A stretch of 64,000 nucleotides of DNA from Chloroflexota bacterium (GTDB lineage Bacteria > Chloroflexota > Anaerolineae > Anaerolineales > Villigracilaceae), in the NCBI GenBank assembly GCA_016235445.1, contig JACRLB010000028.1:1-64000 (forward strand), written 5' to 3'. Position 1 is the stretch's first letter; each line of letters opens with the position of its first letter. The notes under the pieces are model-generated. The model was not told the DNA's origin, searched no databases, and saw only the letters and a list, made by a program, of their open reading frames with translations. The translations under genes were made by a program, and so were the position numbers. Below, piece after piece: positions 7,902-15,093 of this stretch.

Positions 7902-8573
7902 TTACTTTCGAATAACAAGGGACTTGCGTTTGAGAGAAGCCGCCGCAACAATCACAGTGACATTGATGCCAAAGAAGCCAGCCAGTACTGCATAATTCAA
8001 GCCGAGCGCGCGGGCAATCTCAATCGGAAATTCAACTTTTGTCGTCTCGCCAGCCACCGTGAAATGAACATTCAGCATCCACTCGCCTGATTTCTCGAAA
8101 TGCAATTTGCCTGAATACTCGCCAGATTCTGTGGCGGGTTCCAACATGATCGTAAGCGCTTCTTCACTATGTTCATCCGCCGCAGGCTCGTTGGGTTTCA
8201 TCACGCCCGTGGATGGGACTTCCGCCGCCATATCCATGCCGCCTGAATTGCTGGTCATCACGCCCACAGACGGGGCCTCAGTTGCCATCTCCATTTCACT
8301 GCTTTCATCATGCGCAGACATTCCCTCGACGGGCATGGCAGAGACTTCCACTTCCGCGTTGGAAACAGGCATACCCATCGCATCCACAATCTGAATGTGG
8401 AATTCGTTTTCACCAGTCTGGGCAGGTTCTTTGAATACCAATTCAACCTGATAACCATTTGCCGTCGCAACATATCCATCTCCCACCCCATCGGCCAATG
8501 TCCTTGTGGGCGTTCCCAACAAAATAGCGGCGATCAACAACACCGCCATATTCCCGAACACGATTCTGTTCAT
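7902..8573 (-). CDS. YtkA/FixH-like exported protein, Met-rich
   Basis: 223 residues with an N-terminal signal or anchor segment and a C-terminal membrane helix (about 195-215). The body is a YtkA/FixH-type beta domain (VELVFKEP, HIQIVDAMGMPV, KSGEWMLNVHFTV). Between the strands lies a Met/Ser/Glu-rich insertion with a tandem repeat, PSVGVMTSN and PSTGVMKPN, each preceded by MEMA or MDMA. Met-rich exported loops often bind copper(I), which would suit the nearby multicopper oxidase; this is inference. ATG 8573 is preferred (AGGAGG 10 nt upstream); TTG 8579 is an alternative. It may be co-transcribed with the iron-sulfur protein downstream. Confidence 0.7.
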   Translation of the reverse strand: MNRIVFGNMAVLLIAAILLGTPTRTLADGVGDGYVATANGYQVELVFKEPAQTGENEFHIQIVDAMGMPVSNAEVEVSAMPVEGMSAHDESSEMEMATEAPSVGVMTSNSGGMDMAAEVPSTGVMKPNEPAADEHSEEALTIMLEPATESGEYSGKLHFEKSGEWMLNVHFTVAGETTKVEFPIEIARALGLNYAVLAGFFGINVTVIVAAASLKRKSLVIRK

Positions 8574-8715
8574 GAACAATTTGCCTCCTGTAATCGAAGT
8601 TGATAAATCTTATCGCGCCAGATTGAATCTCCAGAGCGCGATATGGCGCGATGTATCGTAGGCTAAATGACTTGTGTCAAATATCATGCGCTGATTGTGA
8701 CAATCGTTCAGCATT

Positions 8716-8764
8716 AAGAACACGAAGGTCATTGAACAGGCTGTTCAATGACCTTCGTGTTCTT
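8716..8764. terminator. Long hairpin terminator
   Basis: 24-bp perfect arms (AAGAACACGAAGGTCATTGA...) around a single central base. It lies between the kinase gene end (8854) and the next gene start, so it probably ends the two-component operon. Confidence 0.7.
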
Positions 8765-8853
8765 CGTTGGATGTTCACATAAAAGACTTCGCTCGACACA
8801 GCCAGATTACCCCATACAGACAAGCCATATTGCTCATGTGGATATAACCCGCC

Positions 8854-9984
8854 TCACAACCTGACCTTCAAACTGGTCCCCTTCCCCAAAGCGGATTCTA
8901 TCTCAAGCCTCGCGCCGATCAAATCCACGCGTTCGTGAATGCCCAGCAGGCCGAAGTGTCCACTGGGCGCCAGCTCTGTAGGACTTTTCGGCACGAGGAA
9001 GCCGTTGCCATTGTCACTCACTTCCATTTTGATTTCTGCGGCATCAAAGGTGATCTTCAATTCAGCGCGGGAGGCCTGGGAGTGTTTGACCACATTATTG
9101 AGCGTCTCCTGCGCGATTCGATAGAGCGACAATTCCACTTCGCGGGCAAGGCGGCGTTCCTGTCCTGTTTTTTGGAAATCCACTTCAAGATGCACAGCGG
9201 CGGCCAAGCCCTGTGGGGCAGTTGCTGGTTCTGTCGAACGGTTAAAGTCGTTACTACGGGTTTGAGAACTCATTTCGCGCGCCAGCATTTCCAGCGCGGT
9301 GACCAGCCCCAAATCTTCGAGATAGATCGGGCGCAGGGCGCGGGTCAGGCGGCGCAAGTTCTCGATGGTTTGTTCGGAAAGAGTTTCCAACTCATCGAGC
9401 GCTTGTTTCCCGCTCTGGTCTTTGAGTGATCTCTGCGCAAGTTGCACGCGCTGTTTCAACGCAATCACAGCTTGAATGGTGTCGTCATGCAATTCACGCG
9501 CCAGTCTTGCGCGTTCCTCCTCCTGCGCCGAGGTGATCGCGCCGATGTAGTCATGCAATCCCTCCTGCGCGGCTTGCACCTTGCGCGACATCTCAGCCAA
9601 TTCAGATTGCAGGCGCTGTACTTCCAAAATCCCGCCAACAGATTCCTTGATCGCATCAAAATCGCCCCATGCCAGCGCGACAGCTTTGGATTCCAGCCTT
9701 TGCAAAGGCTGGACAATTTGCTTGGTGGCGAACCACAGCGCACCCACTGTAAATAACAATGGCGGAATCAGAACCAGCGGCGCAACCAGCGTAAATTCCA
9801 GGATGGGGTCGGTGGCGATCCTCCACTCATCTTCTGCCAGGTGCAGGCGCATCTCCTGTCTGTGGGCGATGACACTGCCAATGGCAATGGCCATCGAGAG
9901 CAGGGTCAGCGGCAGAATGATCATCGCGAACATGCGCAGGGTCAGGCTCTGCCAGAACGGACTGCGGACGGGTTTGTTTTTCAT
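8854..9984 (-). CDS. NarL-type sensor histidine kinase
   Basis: 376 residues. Two membrane helices (about 15-37 and 60-80) flank a short extracytoplasmic loop, followed by a HAMP-like linker, a HisKA_3 dimerisation domain with the phospho-acceptor motif RELHDD (about 165-170), and a HATPase_c domain (NNVVKHS N-box, DNGNGF and GLLGI G-boxes). Residues about 239-259 (SSQTRSNDFNRSTEPATAPQ) have no counterpart in typical HisKA_3 kinases and are encoded by repeat DNA at 9209-9269. The gene is 3 bp downstream of its response regulator, the probable partner. The signal is unknown. Confidence 0.88.
   Translation of the reverse strand: MKNKPVRSPFWQSLTLRMFAMIILPLTLLSMAIAIGSVIAHRQEMRLHLAEDEWRIATDPILEFTLVAPLVLIPPLLFTVGALWFATKQIVQPLQRLESKAVALAWGDFDAIKESVGGILEVQRLQSELAEMSRKVQAAQEGLHDYIGAITSAQEEERARLARELHDDTIQAVIALKQRVQLAQRSLKDQSGKQALDELETLSEQTIENLRRLTRALRPIYLEDLGLVTALEMLAREMSSQTRSNDFNRSTEPATAPQGLAAAVHLEVDFQKTGQERRLAREVELSLYRIAQETLNNVVKHSQASRAELKITFDAAEIKMEVSDNGNGFLVPKSPTELAPSGHFGLLGIHERVDLIGARLEIESALGKGTSLKVRL
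9209..9269. repeat. Repeat fragment inserted in frame in the kinase gene
   Basis: Contains CCCTGTGGGGCAG and GTCGTTACTAC, elements also found together outside genes at 7693-7730 and around 405-465. It lies between the HisKA_3 and HATPase domains and keeps the reading frame, adding about 20 residues. Confidence 0.55.
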
Positions 9985-9987
9985 AAA

Positions 9988-10677
9988 TTACTCATCCGTC
10001 AGGTTGCCTGTCGTTTGCGAAATCAGCCCCAATGAAACCGCACGCATGACCGCCTCGGTGCGGCTGTTGGCTTGCAGTTTGGCGAAGATGTGCGCGAGAT
10101 GTCCCTGCACGGTGCGGTCGCTGATGCTGAGTTGCACGCCGATGGCTTTGTTGGTGAATCCTTTTGCGGCGAGTCGCAGTACTTCCAATTCACGGTCAGT
10201 CAGCGGCTCGACCATTTTCTTTTCAGTCCCTTTGAACATGCTGGACATCAATTTGCGGGTGATGGCTGGGTCGAGCGCAGACTTGCCCTCATGCACATCG
10301 CGCACGGCTTGAATGAGATCGTCTGCCTGCGCAGTCTTGAGCACGTATCCGTTTGCACCTGCCTGCAAAACTGCCATCACATAGGGGTCTTCATCATAGG
10401 CGGTGAGAATGAGCACCCCCACTTCGGGCAGGTTGGCGCGTACCCAACGGGTCACTTCGATGCCGCTGGCTTTTGGCATTTGAATATCGAGCACCGCCAC
10501 ATCGGGTTTGTGTTTTTGGATGAGGGACTGCGCCTCTTCCCCATCCCCCGCTTCAGCTATGACCTGGAGGTCGCTTGCGCTTTCAAGCAGTTGCCTCACC
10601 CCCGCACGGACGATGTGATGATCGTCTGCCAGAAGAATGCGAATTTTGTTCTTTGATTTGCCCGATGACTTTGCCAT
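9988..10677 (-). CDS. NarL/LuxR-family response regulator
   Basis: 229 residues. The receiver domain covers about 12-130, with acidic pair DD (18-19), phospho-acceptor Asp in VLDIQMP and Lys in VLKTAQ. The C-terminal LuxR HTH has LTDRELEVLRLAAKGFTNKAIG and TVQGHLAHIFAKL. It precedes the histidine kinase by 3 bp and forms an operon with it. The N-terminus (MAKSSGKSKNK) is basic. Confidence 0.9.
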   Translation of the reverse strand: MAKSSGKSKNKIRILLADDHHIVRAGVRQLLESASDLQVIAEAGDGEEAQSLIQKHKPDVAVLDIQMPKASGIEVTRWVRANLPEVGVLILTAYDEDPYVMAVLQAGANGYVLKTAQADDLIQAVRDVHEGKSALDPAITRKLMSSMFKGTEKKMVEPLTDRELEVLRLAAKGFTNKAIGVQLSISDRTVQGHLAHIFAKLQANSRTEAVMRAVSLGLISQTTGNLTDE

Positions 10678-10988
10678 GACTTATTTTATCCAGTTCTCTT
10701 CGTAACAGCGACTATTGCAGATTAATAACTCACCGTACGCGATTTACTCGAAGACCCCGAAGGGGTCAAATGATTATAGTTTTTGGGATGCGCCAAATTC
10801 AACCCCGCTGGGGTGTCAAATCTATATCATCCCTTCGGGATTGGAAATTCTTTCACGTAATTTTCTATCACCCTGCCATCCCTTCGGGATTGAACTGCGT
10901 GCTGTCCGCCACATTTTTCCGATGTTCTTCGGGAGGACAAACGCCCGGTTTATGGCTCGATTATTTTGGAAAAGTACAACAGTCGCTC
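10678..10988. repeat. Repeat-filled intergenic region
   Basis: 10720-10750 resembles the end of the GTAGGGGC element (TTAATAACTCACCGTACGCG). It is followed by small palindromes of another kind: ACCCCGAAGGGGT, ACCCCGCTGGGGT and two copies of CATCCCTTCGGGATTG. No gene is seen. Confidence 0.55.
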
Positions 10989-11708
10989 TTAAACTCGCCG
11001 ACTGAAGTCGGCGCTACTTTCGCTGAAAAAAATGGAGGGGAGGGCAAGCCAGACGACGCCCAGACCAGCTAAAAGTCCAGAGAGGAAGCGCATGATCGAG
11101 TTGAAGGAGCCGAGTGCGTCGCCCGTGTAAAAAGCCGCGGGAAAGGCATCCGTTGTCAACGTCACAAGCCATTGGTTGGTGTCGCGAAATCCCTGTCCAA
11201 TGCCAGCCAGATCGCTGAGCATGTGCGTTCCACCGTCTATTATAAGTGGAAGCAGGAGCAAGGCAAATCCTGGCCACGGCAATGGTTTGATTTTGCGGCG
11301 AAGCGGAAACCATAAAACTGCGAAGATCCACACGCTGGTGTAGAACGAGATCATGCGGTCGGACCAGGCGATCTTCCAGCCCATGCTTTCATTGCCAATA
11401 AATTGACGGAGAATCATGGGGTTGATCGTATCCTGCCAGGCGGCTTGAATCTCATTCAGCGAGTACATGCTTTTCCCGCCGAAGAGGAAGAGGGAGCGCT
11501 CTGGTAATTGGTGGCAGAAGAAAGAGTAGGCGAAGTAGATTGCCCTTCCTGCGCCCGTCCAACCGAAATTCATAAAGACGGGCGCGAGAAAAGGCGTGAA
11601 GACCCACAGCCCATACACCATCAGGAAAGTTTGAAACCAGTGATTCCCAACCCATTGAAAGATGGATTGTTTTGATTTTGGAAGAGCGGTGGTTGTGAGC
11701 GTGGACAT
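10989..11708 (-). CDS. DUF2085 membrane protein
   Basis: 239 residues with five or so membrane helices. The family signature is the Cys-His segment SFFCHQLPERS (about 62-72) and the later DGGTH motif; function is unknown. It lies 9 bp downstream of the DUF3105 gene in one operon. The last residues (SADFSRRV) are encoded by a palindrome, CGCCGACTTCAGTCGGCG, at about 10996-11015, which looks like repeat DNA that has replaced the original C-terminus. Confidence 0.8.
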   Translation of the reverse strand: MSTLTTTALPKSKQSIFQWVGNHWFQTFLMVYGLWVFTPFLAPVFMNFGWTGAGRAIYFAYSFFCHQLPERSLFLFGGKSMYSLNEIQAAWQDTINPMILRQFIGNESMGWKIAWSDRMISFYTSVWIFAVLWFPLRRKIKPLPWPGFALLLLPLIIDGGTHMLSDLAGIGQGFRDTNQWLVTLTTDAFPAAFYTGDALGSFNSIMRFLSGLLAGLGVVWLALPSIFFSESSADFSRRV

Positions 11709-11717
11709 GGCTTGCCT

Positions 11718-12296
11718 TTACGGCGCATTTGGTTCGGGCGCGCGGTTGAGGTTGGCTCGGTAGAAGGCCCTGGCTTGTTGCGGGTCGAAGGTTTCAAATT
11801 TTTGCAAACGTCCCCAGGATGTCATCACAAGCGGAACATCGAGGGAAGGCCAGGGATAGGCAATCAACTTGATGCCGCCGAGTTCATCCATTGCGGTCTT
11901 GATCTGGTCTTTCAAATTTGTACAGCCAGCCTCATCGAGAAGGTCGCAGTTGTACCAGAAGATGACGTATCCATGCTCCAGGTTGTGGACGAGATAACCA
12001 GCGGGATATTGATAATTGTTGATTTCGTAAAATCCCGCGTCTAATTCAGATGCATAATGCACACCCGAGGTGGGCGGGTTTGAGTTGTATTTACCAGGGT
12101 CTGCATCGGGGGGAAGATGAGGGGAACTCACCATTTCGGGAACGGATTCGCCCGCGGCGGGCTTTATTCCCTGCCAGACCATAAACGCGATGACTGCAAT
12201 CACGGCCAACCCAACCCCGCCCCAGATGAGATTGGCGGACATTTTTTGTTTGTGACTGCGTTCCCGCATTTGTTGTCGTTTCGTTTTTGTGCTCAT
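11718..12296 (-). CDS. DUF3105 membrane-anchored protein
   Basis: 192 residues: a basic N-terminus, one membrane helix (about 24-44), then an extracytoplasmic DUF3105 domain with NSNPPTSGVHY, HNLEHGYVIFWYNC and a second Cys in EAGC. The conserved His residues and the two Cys may bind a metal or form a disulfide; the family has no proven function. AGGAG lies 5 nt upstream of ATG 12296. Confidence 0.8.
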   Translation of the reverse strand: MSTKTKRQQMRERSHKQKMSANLIWGGVGLAVIAVIAFMVWQGIKPAAGESVPEMVSSPHLPPDADPGKYNSNPPTSGVHYASELDAGFYEINNYQYPAGYLVHNLEHGYVIFWYNCDLLDEAGCTNLKDQIKTAMDELGGIKLIAYPWPSLDVPLVMTSWGRLQKFETFDPQQARAFYRANLNRAPEPNAP

Positions 12297-12320
12297 TATT
12301 TCTCCTGAACTGGTTTAATA

Positions 12321-12354
12321 AAACAGGCGTCAACGATGTTCTTGACGCCTGTTT
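12321..12354 (-). terminator. Rho-independent terminator
   Basis: 13-bp perfect stem (AAACAGGCGTCAA) with an 8-nt loop. On the minus strand it is followed by TTTTATT. It ends the multicopper oxidase/YtkA unit. Confidence 0.75.
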
Positions 12355-12365
12355 CAGCCAGCGTA

Positions 12366-12758
12366 TTACTGAACTGGAAACTCAAATTCTTCCTTGTAGT
12401 CCAGTTCACCGTTCCGCACATAAACGGCCAACTTCCAGTCGCCAGAATCGCTGAAATTGGCTTTGATGGAATATTTCCCGCCGCCCTGCTCGGTAGCCAG
12501 CCCGCTCATGCCCATTCCCGCCATCGCAGGGTGATCGGCAGATACGTCCACCGTTGCGCCTTCGATGGGAGTACCGTCTGCGTCGGTGATGGTAAAGATC
12601 ATTTCAACATCACCCACCACGGCAGGATTCGGATTTGTGCTGACGGCGATATTAACCTGCTTCGCCGAGGTTGCGTCAACAGGCGCGGCCGCGCTTCCAC
12701 ATGCCGCCAACAGAACAGACAATAAAACCAGCACGCTGACAAAGATCATCTTACGCAT
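12366..12758 (-). CDS. YtkA/FixH-like small lipoprotein
   Basis: 130 residues from ATG 12758 (AGGAG 10 nt upstream). Signal peptide with lipobox LAAC (Cys20), then a single YtkA-type beta domain (NPAVVGDVEMIFTITDADG, DHPAMAGMGMSG, DSGDWKLAVYV). A His-Pro-Ala-Met-(x)-Gly-Met-Gly-Met stretch could bind copper, which fits its position overlapping the 3' end of the multicopper oxidase gene by 8 bp. A partner role in copper delivery is inference. Confidence 0.75.
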   Translation of the reverse strand: MRKMIFVSVLVLLSVLLAACGSAAAPVDATSAKQVNIAVSTNPNPAVVGDVEMIFTITDADGTPIEGATVDVSADHPAMAGMGMSGLATEQGGGKYSIKANFSDSGDWKLAVYVRNGELDYKEEFEFPVQ

Positions 12759-13980
12759 TTTGTAATTTCTCCTTTGAATTTTGGGCTCTACCGTTTTTAA
12801 CGGGAACACTATCGCCATCTAAAAAATCTGCCGCGAATTTCGCTAATTCACGCCAATTTTCAAACCGATTTGCGAATATTCGCGGAATTCGCGGCAAAAG
12901 GTTTGTTGTTTGAAATTCAATCCCGATCATCAAGCCGCCAGGCTCGACGTTGTCGTTGGTGGTGTGATGCAGGATGTGACAATGCAGCATCCATGTTCCA
13001 GTTTCTGTGGCGACGAACTCGATATCGTATCGTTCGCCTGGCGCAACGCTGACCGTGTCCTTCGTCAACTGTGCGGCTTCGGGTACGGGGTATCCATCTG
13101 TTGCAACGATCTTGAAGGGCATTCCATGCAGATGCATTGGATGGATAAATTGTCCAATGGCAATAAGCCGCAGGCGAACCAGATCACCTTTCTTAACCGT
13201 GATCGTCTCCGTCGCAGGGAATGACTTGCCGTTGATCGTAAAATAATTCGGCTCCATTCCGCCCATCGGCATGGCGGCATACGTTTCTCCCTCCGTCATG
13301 CGCCATTCCGAGATCATCAACGTTTTGTCTACAACAGGCTGGTTGGCTTCAAGCTCCCCCGGCTCGATAATGAACGGCGCATACAACCCTGCGCCCACCT
13401 GCACATCGCCTTCATAATGCGAGTGATACATGAACGTCCCTGCGGGTTTGGCGGTGAATTCATACGTAAAGGTTTCGCCCGGCTGAATGGGATCCTGTGT
13501 GACTCCGGGCACGCCGTCCATTGCATTGGGAACTTCGACTCCATGCCAGTGGATCGTAGTTGGGTCAGGAAGTTCGTTCTTGACCTTAATTTTTACCTGA
13601 TCCCCTTCCCTGACGCGAATCATAGGCCCGGGCACGGTTCCGTTGTATGTGTAAGCCGTCACCGTAACCCCATCCAGAATCGGCCATTGCACCGCTTTTG
13701 TAGTCAGCTCGAATACTTTGACGCCGTTCTCTTCACGATATTCGAGCGGCTGTGCGCCTTCCGTCTCAGTGGCAGGCTGAACGTTCGGAGCGGTGATCGG
13801 CTCCATTAAGTGCGCGGCTTCGGGGTTATCCACCATCATACTGCCTGGGGTTGGGGTCCCGTCCATCATAGTGGAGTTGTCATTGTTCATCGGCATCGTA
13901 CGGTCTGGCGTTACAGCAGGCGCGCAAGCGGACAAAATCAATGTCAGGCCAACCACTGAACCTATCAATGTTTTCTTCAT
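12751..13980 (-). CDS. Two-domain multicopper oxidase lipoprotein
   Basis: 409 residues from ATG 13980 (AGAGGAAC upstream). Lipobox LSAC (Cys19), then a Met-rich linker. Cupredoxin domain 1 has HWH (144-146) and HSH (186-188). Domain 2 has HPMHLH (280-285) and HCHILHH (333-339) with a type 1 Cu Cys334 and a Met near 351. The trinuclear and T1 copper ligands therefore look complete, in a compact two-domain layout. It should oxidise Cu(I), phenols or similar substrates outside the cell. Residues after about 360 (LPRIPRIFANRF...) come from palindromic repeat DNA (12829-12896) and are not part of the family fold. Probably co-transcribed with the YtkA-like gene. Confidence 0.88.
   Translation of the reverse strand: MKKTLIGSVVGLTLILSACAPAVTPDRTMPMNNDNSTMMDGTPTPGSMMVDNPEAAHLMEPITAPNVQPATETEGAQPLEYREENGVKVFELTTKAVQWPILDGVTVTAYTYNGTVPGPMIRVREGDQVKIKVKNELPDPTTIHWHGVEVPNAMDGVPGVTQDPIQPGETFTYEFTAKPAGTFMYHSHYEGDVQVGAGLYAPFIIEPGELEANQPVVDKTLMISEWRMTEGETYAAMPMGGMEPNYFTINGKSFPATETITVKKGDLVRLRLIAIGQFIHPMHLHGMPFKIVATDGYPVPEAAQLTKDTVSVAPGERYDIEFVATETGTWMLHCHILHHTTNDNVEPGGLMIGIEFQTTNLLPRIPRIFANRFENWRELAKFAADFLDGDSVPVKNGRAQNSKEKLQNA
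12829..12896. repeat. Palindromic repeat overlapping the multicopper oxidase 3' end
   Basis: Arms TGCCGCGAATTTCG and CGGAATTCGCGGCA bracket the element. Related GCGAATT/AATTCGC sequences occur between genes at 14640-14710, 58570-58660 and 62262-62345. Here it is translated as the C-terminal tail of the oxidase. Confidence 0.6.
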
Positions 13981-14077
13981 ATAGTTCCTCTCAAGAATTG
14001 ATTTAGCCGTCAAATATAAAGAATTCCCCATTCCTTATCCAGAGCAATTTGACGCAGTTGAAGACAGGCCAAATGGC

Positions 14078-14476
14078 CTATTCAGTCTTTGAGACAGAAA
14101 CAGCCACAGGGGTTTCAAGCGCCTGTTGAATGGAATGGATCAAGGCTGTATTTGCCCGTTCCTGCGAATCATGTGCAATGGATACCCAGGTCTGTCCATC
14201 ATTGCCATGCAGGATCAGGGTTGCAGGGCTTGTGTTGACGACCGTAGAGAGCGTCGAAACTTCCCCTGTTTTTCCATAAACCAGTAGAACCACCATCTGG
14301 CAGTCACAATTCTGTGTCCCATGATTTGGGCAGGAGCAATCATGCATTGCCAGCCGCGCTGTATGCAGATCAAAGGTCTGTATTGGCCGCAAACCTGCCT
14401 GCAATAATTGTTCCCTGACCCATTGCAAAGCTTCATCGCAGGGGCGGTTGATTGATAAGATAGGGGGAATATTCAT
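14078..14476 (-). CDS. Small Cys-rich protein of unknown function
   Basis: 132 residues from ATG 14476 (GAGGTG 5 nt upstream); the upstream 56 in-frame codons look non-coding. There is no signal peptide. A compact cysteine motif CSCPNHGTQNCDCQ (about residues 46-59) holds four Cys and one His and could bind a metal. It is followed by a beta-rich stretch VVLLVYGKTGE and a hydrophobic C-terminal half. It lies upstream of the multicopper oxidase gene on the same strand, so a role in copper sensing or handling is possible but unproven. Confidence 0.55.
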   Translation of the reverse strand: MNIPPILSINRPCDEALQWVREQLLQAGLRPIQTFDLHTARLAMHDCSCPNHGTQNCDCQMVVLLVYGKTGEVSTLSTVVNTSPATLILHGNDGQTWVSIAHDSQERANTALIHSIQQALETPVAVSVSKTE

Positions 14477-14639
14477 AAACACCTCAGAAAGCCCGTGTAC
14501 GGGGTAATTCCATTGTATGAAATTGACCGAGGTATATGAAGAGCAACGTGGCGTATCCGCAGGTAGGCAGAATCGCCTATTCCTGAGAAATAGCCGCTGT
14601 ACATAATAGACGTTATCGGAAATAAAATTGGGGCGCTGA

Positions 14640-14710
14640 TTCACGCAGAAAAACGCGGATAAATTCTTTTAAATCAGCGAAAATCAGCGTTCATCTGCGT
14701 CCGATTAAAG
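14640..14710. repeat. Palindromic repeat (CGCAGATGAACGCTGATTTTCGC type)
   Basis: Contains TCACGCAGAAAAACGCGGAT and AGCGTTCATCTGCGTCCG as inverted parts. It belongs to the diverse group of short intergenic palindromes seen across the window. Confidence 0.5.
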
Positions 14711-14780
14711 CTTGTGGCTTATTACCGATAAAGTCTAATGAAGTAGAAAGAGCTAAAACCCGATTGTGTTCTACTGATTA

Positions 14781-14983
14781 TTAACTCACCTTACGCGATT
14801 TACCGTAGGGGCAACCCGTCCAGGCATTACAAGAGGCTTATTCTCAAAGGGAGGGTTGCCCAATGCGGGCAGGCATCCCGTGGGAACAGGGCGACCCGCC
14901 TTTTGCGCAATCAGGTTTTCAAGAATATGGATGAGTACCGCAAGGGTATGATATCGCCCCTACTGCGTAAGATGAGTTATTAA
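14781..14983. mobile_element. MITE-like element, full-length copy
   Basis: About 200 bp with terminal inverted repeats TTAACTCACCTTACGC and GCGTAAGATGAGTTATTAA. Inside are CCGTAGGGGCAACCCGTC, CAAAGGGAGGGTTGCCC, GGGCGACCCGCC and TTTTCAAGAATATGGATG, shared with 20018-20185 and 30147-30321. It has no coding capacity. Non-autonomous spread by an absent transposase is inferred. Confidence 0.65.
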
Positions 14984-15039
14984 TGTATGCCAGGCTTAAT
15001 CTTGAAATTGGACACAGCTATTGTTGAATCATTTTGTGA

Positions 15040-15077
15040 GGAAGGCGGCAGAGTTTTATTTTTCTCTGCCGCCTTCC
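15040..15077. terminator. Hairpin after the large ASH-domain protein gene
   Basis: 14-bp perfect stem (GGAAGGCGGCAGAG) with a 10-nt AT-rich loop, 17 bp past the stop codon at 15094. Confidence 0.65.
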
Positions 15078-15093
15078 TTTGTTTATGTGTTGT

